Shown one piece after another: positions 5,393 through 8,361 of a stretch of DNA of 8,361 nucleotides. Position numbers and translations under genes: made by a program. This DNA comes from B8-G4 sp033720735. GTDB lineage: Bacteria; Bacteroidota; Bacteroidia; Chitinophagales; Saprospiraceae. Each line of letters begins with the position of its first letter. Position 1 is the first letter of the stretch. The notes below the pieces were generated by a model. It did not search any database and had not been told where the DNA came from. It saw only the letters and a program-made list of their open reading frames with translations. The DNA is taken from NCBI GenBank assembly GCA_033720735.1, contig JAWWBX010000199.1, positions 1-8,361 on the forward strand, given 5' to 3'.

Positions 5393-6433
5393 TCACAACT
5401 CCTTCCGCGAGGCCACATAACTGCGCCATTTCCCGAGCACCTGCTGCATATCCTCCGGCAAAGGACTTTCAAACTGCAGACGCTCCCCGGTGCGCGGATG
5501 GACGAACCCCAGACTTTTGGCATGCAGGGCGTGTCGCCGGATCAACTCGAAGCAATTTTGGACAAACTGCTTGTACTTCGTGAATACCGTCCCCTTCATA
5601 ATACGATCCCCTCCATAACGCTCATCGTTGAAAACAGGGTGACCAAGGTGCTTCATATGCACACGGATCTGGTGGGTGCGCCCGGTTTCCAGGCGGCATT
5701 CGATCAGGCTGACGTAGTAAAGATCCTCCAGGACACGGAAATGGGTGATGGCCTCCTTGCCCTCATCGCCTTCCGGAAATACGGTCATGAGCAGGCGTTG
5801 CCGGGGATGCCGGCCAATATGTCCCTCGATCGTCCCTTCCGGCGGTTCCGGAGCACCCCACACGAGTGACACATAAGTCCGTTCAATAGTATGGTCGAAG
5901 AACTGCCGGGCCAGGTGGGTCATGGCAAAGTCGTTCTTGGCGATGACCAGCAGGCCCGAAGTGTCCTTGTCGATGCGATGGACCAGCCCCGGCCGGTCTT
6001 CGGGATTGCCATCCATCACCGGCAGATCGCGACTCCTGAGGTAGTAGGCCAGCGCGTTGACAAGCGTACCGGACCGATTGCCGATCCCGGGATGCACCAC
6101 CATGCCCGGCGCTTTGTTGACGATCAACACATCATCGTCTTCGTAAAGGATATCCAAAGGCAGGTTTTCGGGCTGCACCTCGTCGGTACCTTCCACCTTT
6201 CTAGGCATCAGCACACGGATCCGGTCGGCGGGGCGCACCTTGTAATTAGGTTTGACCTGCTCGTCATTGACCTGAATGGCTCCGGCATGGATCGCGTTCT
6301 GGATCTTGTTGCGCGACACCCCATGCATCCGGTCGCCCAGGAACTTGTCCAGGCGCACAGGCCCTTGCCCAGGATCAGTTGTGATCCAGTGCTCGTCGTA
6401 CAGATCCTCGTCGTAATCCTCAAAATCTATCAT
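5393..6433 (-). CDS. rluD: RluD-family 23S rRNA pseudouridine synthase
   Basis: The 346-residue protein isomerises uridines in large-subunit rRNA; RluD acts on helix 69 (positions 1911, 1915 and 1917 in E. coli numbering). The order is an acidic N-terminal extension (about 1-22, MIDFEDYDEDLYDEHW), an S4 RNA-binding domain (about 26-75, VRLDKFLGDRMHGVSRNKIQ onward) and the RluA-type catalytic domain (about 95-330). The catalytic motif is HRIDKDTSGLLVIAK at 152-166 with nucleophile D155. GRTHQIRVHMKHLGHPV is the conserved RluA-family downstream motif. I prefer the ATG at 6431-6433; a TTG three codons earlier is possible but unneeded. RluD rather than RluC is inferred from the S4 domain and general similarity, so the exact target sites are not certain. 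The barrel-protein gene ends 88 bases upstream on the same strand, and the gap is filled by a structured repeat. Confidence 0.92.
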   Translation of the reverse strand: MIDFEDYDEDLYDEHWITTDPGQGPVRLDKFLGDRMHGVSRNKIQNAIHAGAIQVNDEQVKPNYKVRPADRIRVLMPRKVEGTDEVQPENLPLDILYEDDDVLIVNKAPGMVVHPGIGNRSGTLVNALAYYLRSRDLPVMDGNPEDRPGLVHRIDKDTSGLLVIAKNDFAMTHLARQFFDHTIERTYVSLVWGAPEPPEGTIEGHIGRHPRQRLLMTVFPEGDEGKEAITHFRVLEDLYYVSLIECRLETGRTHQIRVHMKHLGHPVFNDERYGGDRIMKGTVFTKYKQFVQNCFELIRRHALHAKSLGFVHPRTGERLQFESPLPEDMQQVLGKWRSYVASRKEL

Positions 6434-6450
6434 TGGGGGCAAAGGTAGGG

Positions 6451-6533
6451 TTCATGTTTAAAGTTTAAGGTTCAAGGTTTAAGGTTAGAGTCCTGAAACT
6501 TTAAACTTCCAACCTTCAACTCTAAAACATGAA
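6451..6533. repeat. 83-bp imperfect inverted repeat built of GTTTAAG-like heptamers
   Basis: The left arm (6456-6490) is five head-to-tail heptamers around the consensus GTTTAAG: 6456-6462 ends in A, 6463-6469 and 6477-6483 are exact, 6470-6476 has C at the fourth base, and 6484-6490 is GTTAGAG. The right arm (6494-6533) carries matching heptamer-like units on the opposite strand, and the outer ends TTCATG and CATGAA match exactly. Aligned with one base of slip, most positions pair and many mismatches would be G-U pairs in RNA. The right arm includes the last codons and the TAG stop of the barrel-protein gene. It separates that gene from rluD and would fold in their shared transcript. Confidence 0.8.
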
Positions 6534-7250
6534 TGACACACCGCTGTGTAATCCAAGGATATCAACGGCTGACGTTCGTGTCTCAAAATAGTCGATCGGG
6601 AAGCTGTCGACATCGCCGAGTTCTGGATTATAGCGCATGTACTCGACCGAGGCATTGCGCAGGTAGCCTACCCGCAAGTCAATGCGGAACTGCGGGACTC
6701 CACGCGGGACATATTGCAGCCCGAAATGGAGACTATAGCCAAGCACAGAGTCCCGGTTTTCTCCAAATTGATCCACAAGTTCATCGATGGCGCGGTCCTC
6801 GATCTTGGTATTGGTGAAGAACCAGTGCATGCCAAATCCTCCCTGGATATACGGCTGAATGATGAAGTCCACATCAGGCTGGAAGCGAAAGATCGCGTGC
6901 GCGGCAAACATACGGGAGGCGGTCAATTCGCGATACTCGAAAAACTCGCCATCAAAGACCTGCGTGTAAATCAGGCTGTAGTCGTCGAACGCAAAGGAAT
7001 GCACACCAATGCCTGCCCACACCGGGCGCTGATACTGGACATTGTACAGTAATTCTCCTCCGAACCCAAGGCCGTTGTCGTTGATATTCCGCTCGAACTG
7101 GCGAAGCGGGATGCCGAAATCCACATACACGCTACCCATCCACCGCTCACGTGGTGGTGCTTCTTCCACGTCCTCATCGTACACGTCCTGTGCGACCAGG
7201 GCAACACTCAAGGATAGCAGGAACAAGGTGGTTACAAGACGCCAGTGCAC
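6522..7250 (-). CDS. Small outer-membrane beta-barrel protein of unknown function
   Basis: The reading frame gives 242 residues from the GTG at 7248-7250 (MHWRLVTTLFLLSLSVALVA). This is a clear Sec signal peptide, with likely cleavage after residue 20 to leave a mature N-terminal Gln. An acidic, Pro-containing linker follows (DVYDEDVEEAPP, 22-33). The rest, about 38-242, shows the alternating polar/aromatic pattern of membrane beta-strands (for example GFGGELLYNVQYQRPVWAGIG near 62-82 and YIQGGFGMHWFF near 134-145) and ends in Phe (SGVSFMF), as many barrel proteins do. I recognise no specific family. It looks like the roughly 25-kDa porin-like or OmpW/OmpA-barrel-type proteins that Bacteroidota encode in number. 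The first ATG in frame (residue 38) would lose the signal peptide, so I prefer GTG. It is divergent from the Cys/Met enzyme (85 bases apart) and lies upstream of rluD on the same strand. Confidence 0.72.
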   Translation of the reverse strand: MHWRLVTTLFLLSLSVALVAQDVYDEDVEEAPPRERWMGSVYVDFGIPLRQFERNINDNGLGFGGELLYNVQYQRPVWAGIGVHSFAFDDYSLIYTQVFDGEFFEYRELTASRMFAAHAIFRFQPDVDFIIQPYIQGGFGMHWFFTNTKIEDRAIDELVDQFGENRDSVLGYSLHFGLQYVPRGVPQFRIDLRVGYLRNASVEYMRYNPELGDVDSFPIDYFETRTSAVDILGLHSGVSFMF

Positions 7251-7272
7251 GATCCAAATTTGCGGTAAATAA

Positions 7273-7305
7273 GGCCAATTGCCACAACATTCCAATAAAT
7301 TGGCC
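7273..7305. promoter_or_regulatory. Inverted repeat GGCCAATT/AATTGGCC in the divergent promoter region
   Basis: GGCCAATT (7273-7280) and AATTGGCC (7298-7305) are perfect inverted copies separated by 17 bases, so their centres are 25 bases apart, or a little over two helical turns. It lies in the only space available for the promoters of the barrel-protein gene and the PLP-enzyme gene. A dimeric regulator could read the arms, but no regulator gene is nearby and no promoter boxes are certain. Confidence 0.4.
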
Positions 7306-7309
7306 CACC

Positions 7310-7324
7310 TTAATGGAACATTAA
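7310..7324. promoter_or_regulatory. Dyad TTAATG-GAA-CATTAA just upstream of the PLP-enzyme start
   Basis: Six-base perfect arms flank a three-base centre, ending 11 bases before the ATG at 7336. This size and A/T-rich form are typical of a helix-turn-helix operator. At this distance it would overlap the transcript start or ribosome-binding zone of the PLP-enzyme gene. Chance symmetry in AT-rich DNA remains possible. Confidence 0.35.
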
Positions 7325-7335
7325 CGGGCAACAAG

Positions 7336-8361
7336 ATGGCCTCATTCGAATCGATCTGCGTACAGGAAGTCACCGACCCCCGAACCACCAAACCGCACAT
7401 CCTCCCGCTCTACCTGACCTCGTCGTTCGAGTTTGAGTCGATCGACCAGGGCATGCGTATTTTCAGCAAGGAAGAGAAGGGGCATGTCTACAGCCGCTAC
7501 GGCAACCCGACGGTGGAGGCCGTCGCAGCCAAGATCACCCAGCTTGAGTCCTATGATCTCGAGGAAGCGGTACACGGCATCCTCTTCAGTTCGGGTATGG
7601 CCGCATTGCACACCCTGGTCCTGTCCATGCTGCAATCGGGTCAGAGCATTCTCACCCAGGGCAACCTCTACGGTGGCTCTACCGAGCTACTGGTCAAGGT
7701 CTGCGCCCGTTCGGGCATCCGGACGCTTATGACCGACCTGACCGACCTGCAATCAGTGGAGACCATCCTGGCCACGGATGACACCATTGGCCTGGTGTTC
7801 TTTGAGTCACCCGCCAATCCGACTCTGGCATGCATCGACATGGAAGGGCTGGTGGAGGTCGCACGCCGACATGGGGTCAGGACCGCTGTGGACAATACCT
7901 TCCCGACACCCTACCTGCAGCGGCCGTTCAACTATGGTGTGGACGTCATCCTCCATTCGACCACCAAGTATCTCAACGGGCATGGCAATTCGATCGCCGG
8001 GGCACTGGTCGGCCGCGATGTGGAATTCATGCAAACGCGGGTTTGGGAAACGATGAAATTGACCGGCACCAGTCCAGGGCCCATGGACGCCTGGCTGGTC
8101 CATCAAGGCATGAAGACCCTGCCCCTGCGCATGGACCGGCATTGCGCCAACGCCCTCGCCCTGGCCGAACATCTCGAGCAGCATACCGGTGTGTTAAACG
8201 TCAACTATTGCGGACTGCCGTCCCATCCGCACTATCACATCGCCCGACGTCAGATGTCGGGATTTGGTGGCATGCTCAGTTTTGAGGTCAAAGGCGGTTT
8301 GGAGGCAGGTATTCGGTTCATGCGCAACGTCCAACTGTGCAGGCTGGCACCAACGCTCGGC
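7336..8361 (+). CDS. Cys/Met-metabolism PLP-dependent enzyme (cystathionine/O-acylhomoserine type), C-terminus cut off
   Basis: The first 342 residues of a fold-type I PLP enzyme are present, of roughly 390-430 expected. Landmarks are YSRYGNPT at 52-59 (Y52 and R54 contact the cofactor phosphate of the neighbouring subunit), SSGMAA at 85-90, LYGGS at 111-115 with the PLP-stacking Y112, ESPANPTL at 157-164, D186 in AVDNTF (bonds the pyridine nitrogen) and the Schiff-base lysine K211 in HSTTKYLNGHGNSIAG. Family members include cystathionine gamma-synthase, the beta- and gamma-lyases, methionine gamma-lyase and O-acetylhomoserine sulfhydrylase, all using sulfur amino acids or homoserine esters in the cytoplasm. 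Methionine gamma-lyase normally has a Cys right after LYG; here it is Gly, which argues against that enzyme, but the other options cannot be separated. The ATG at 7336 gives a normal N-terminus. Two dyad symmetries lie in the 85-base divergent upstream region. Confidence 0.9.
   Translation, partial: MASFESICVQEVTDPRTTKPHILPLYLTSSFEFESIDQGMRIFSKEEKGHVYSRYGNPTVEAVAAKITQLESYDLEEAVHGILFSSGMAALHTLVLSMLQSGQSILTQGNLYGGSTELLVKVCARSGIRTLMTDLTDLQSVETILATDDTIGLVFFESPANPTLACIDMEGLVEVARRHGVRTAVDNTFPTPYLQRPFNYGVDVILHSTTKYLNGHGNSIAGALVGRDVEFMQTRVWETMKLTGTSPGPMDAWLVHQGMKTLPLRMDRHCANALALAEHLEQHTGVLNVNYCGLPSHPHYHIARRQMSGFGGMLSFEVKGGLEAGIRFMRNVQLCRLAPTLG

Noticed and set aside
5891..6448. 185-codon open frame on the plus strand opposite rluD
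   Set aside because: It is antisense to a strongly supported gene and shows no recognisable protein features.
7251..7335. Bacteroidota -33/-7 promoter for the PLP enzyme using TAAATTGG at 7296-7303 as the -7 box
   Set aside because: The -7 match is fair, but no TTTG or TTG lies at the required 19-21 base spacing. The nearest ones are 14 or 33 bases away.

Overview
The window reads as ordinary chromosomal DNA from a Bacteroidota bacterium, with a base composition that looks GC-rich for that phylum. The best lineage marker is the TamL-type lipoprotein member of the BamA/TamA family, which is characteristic of Bacteroidota. The stand-alone LuxC-type acyl-CoA reductase, the GMC oxidoreductase N-terminus and the style of the intergenic palindromic repeats fit the same phylum. 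A Saprospiria- or Cytophagia-like group is a guess, not something the sequence proves.

Layout, left to right: (1) the N-terminus of a GMC oxidoreductase runs off the left edge on the minus strand; (2) a TrmH/SpoU-family RNA 2'-O-methyltransferase lies on the minus strand; (3) tamL, on the plus strand, starts six bases away, with both ATGs inside one 12-bp palindrome; (4) tamL meets nth (endonuclease III, minus) tail to tail with four bases between; (5) nth sits three bases behind a LuxC-type acyl-CoA reductase, so the two look like one operon; (6) a 373-base gene-free stretch holds a tandem 25-bp palindromic repeat array and a two-hairpin element; (7) rluD (23S rRNA pseudouridine synthase, minus); (8) an 88-base gap filled by an inverted repeat built of GTTTAAG-like heptamers; (9) a small outer-membrane beta-barrel protein (minus, GTG start); (10) an 85-base divergent promoter region with two dyad symmetries; (11) a Cys/Met-metabolism PLP enzyme on the plus strand, cut by the right edge.

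The genes do not form one pathway. They are housekeeping or envelope functions: rRNA/tRNA modification (TrmH-like, RluD), base-excision repair (Nth), outer-membrane assembly (TamL, plus a barrel protein of unknown role), sulfur amino acid metabolism and acyl-CoA reduction. I found no phage, transposase, CRISPR, toxin-antitoxin or defence genes, and no clear new multi-gene system. The points most worth a second look lie between genes: three families of structured repeats, the shared start-codon palindrome, and the paired dyads upstream of the PLP enzyme. In coding sequence, the best point is an Nth whose iron-sulfur cysteine set is incomplete.
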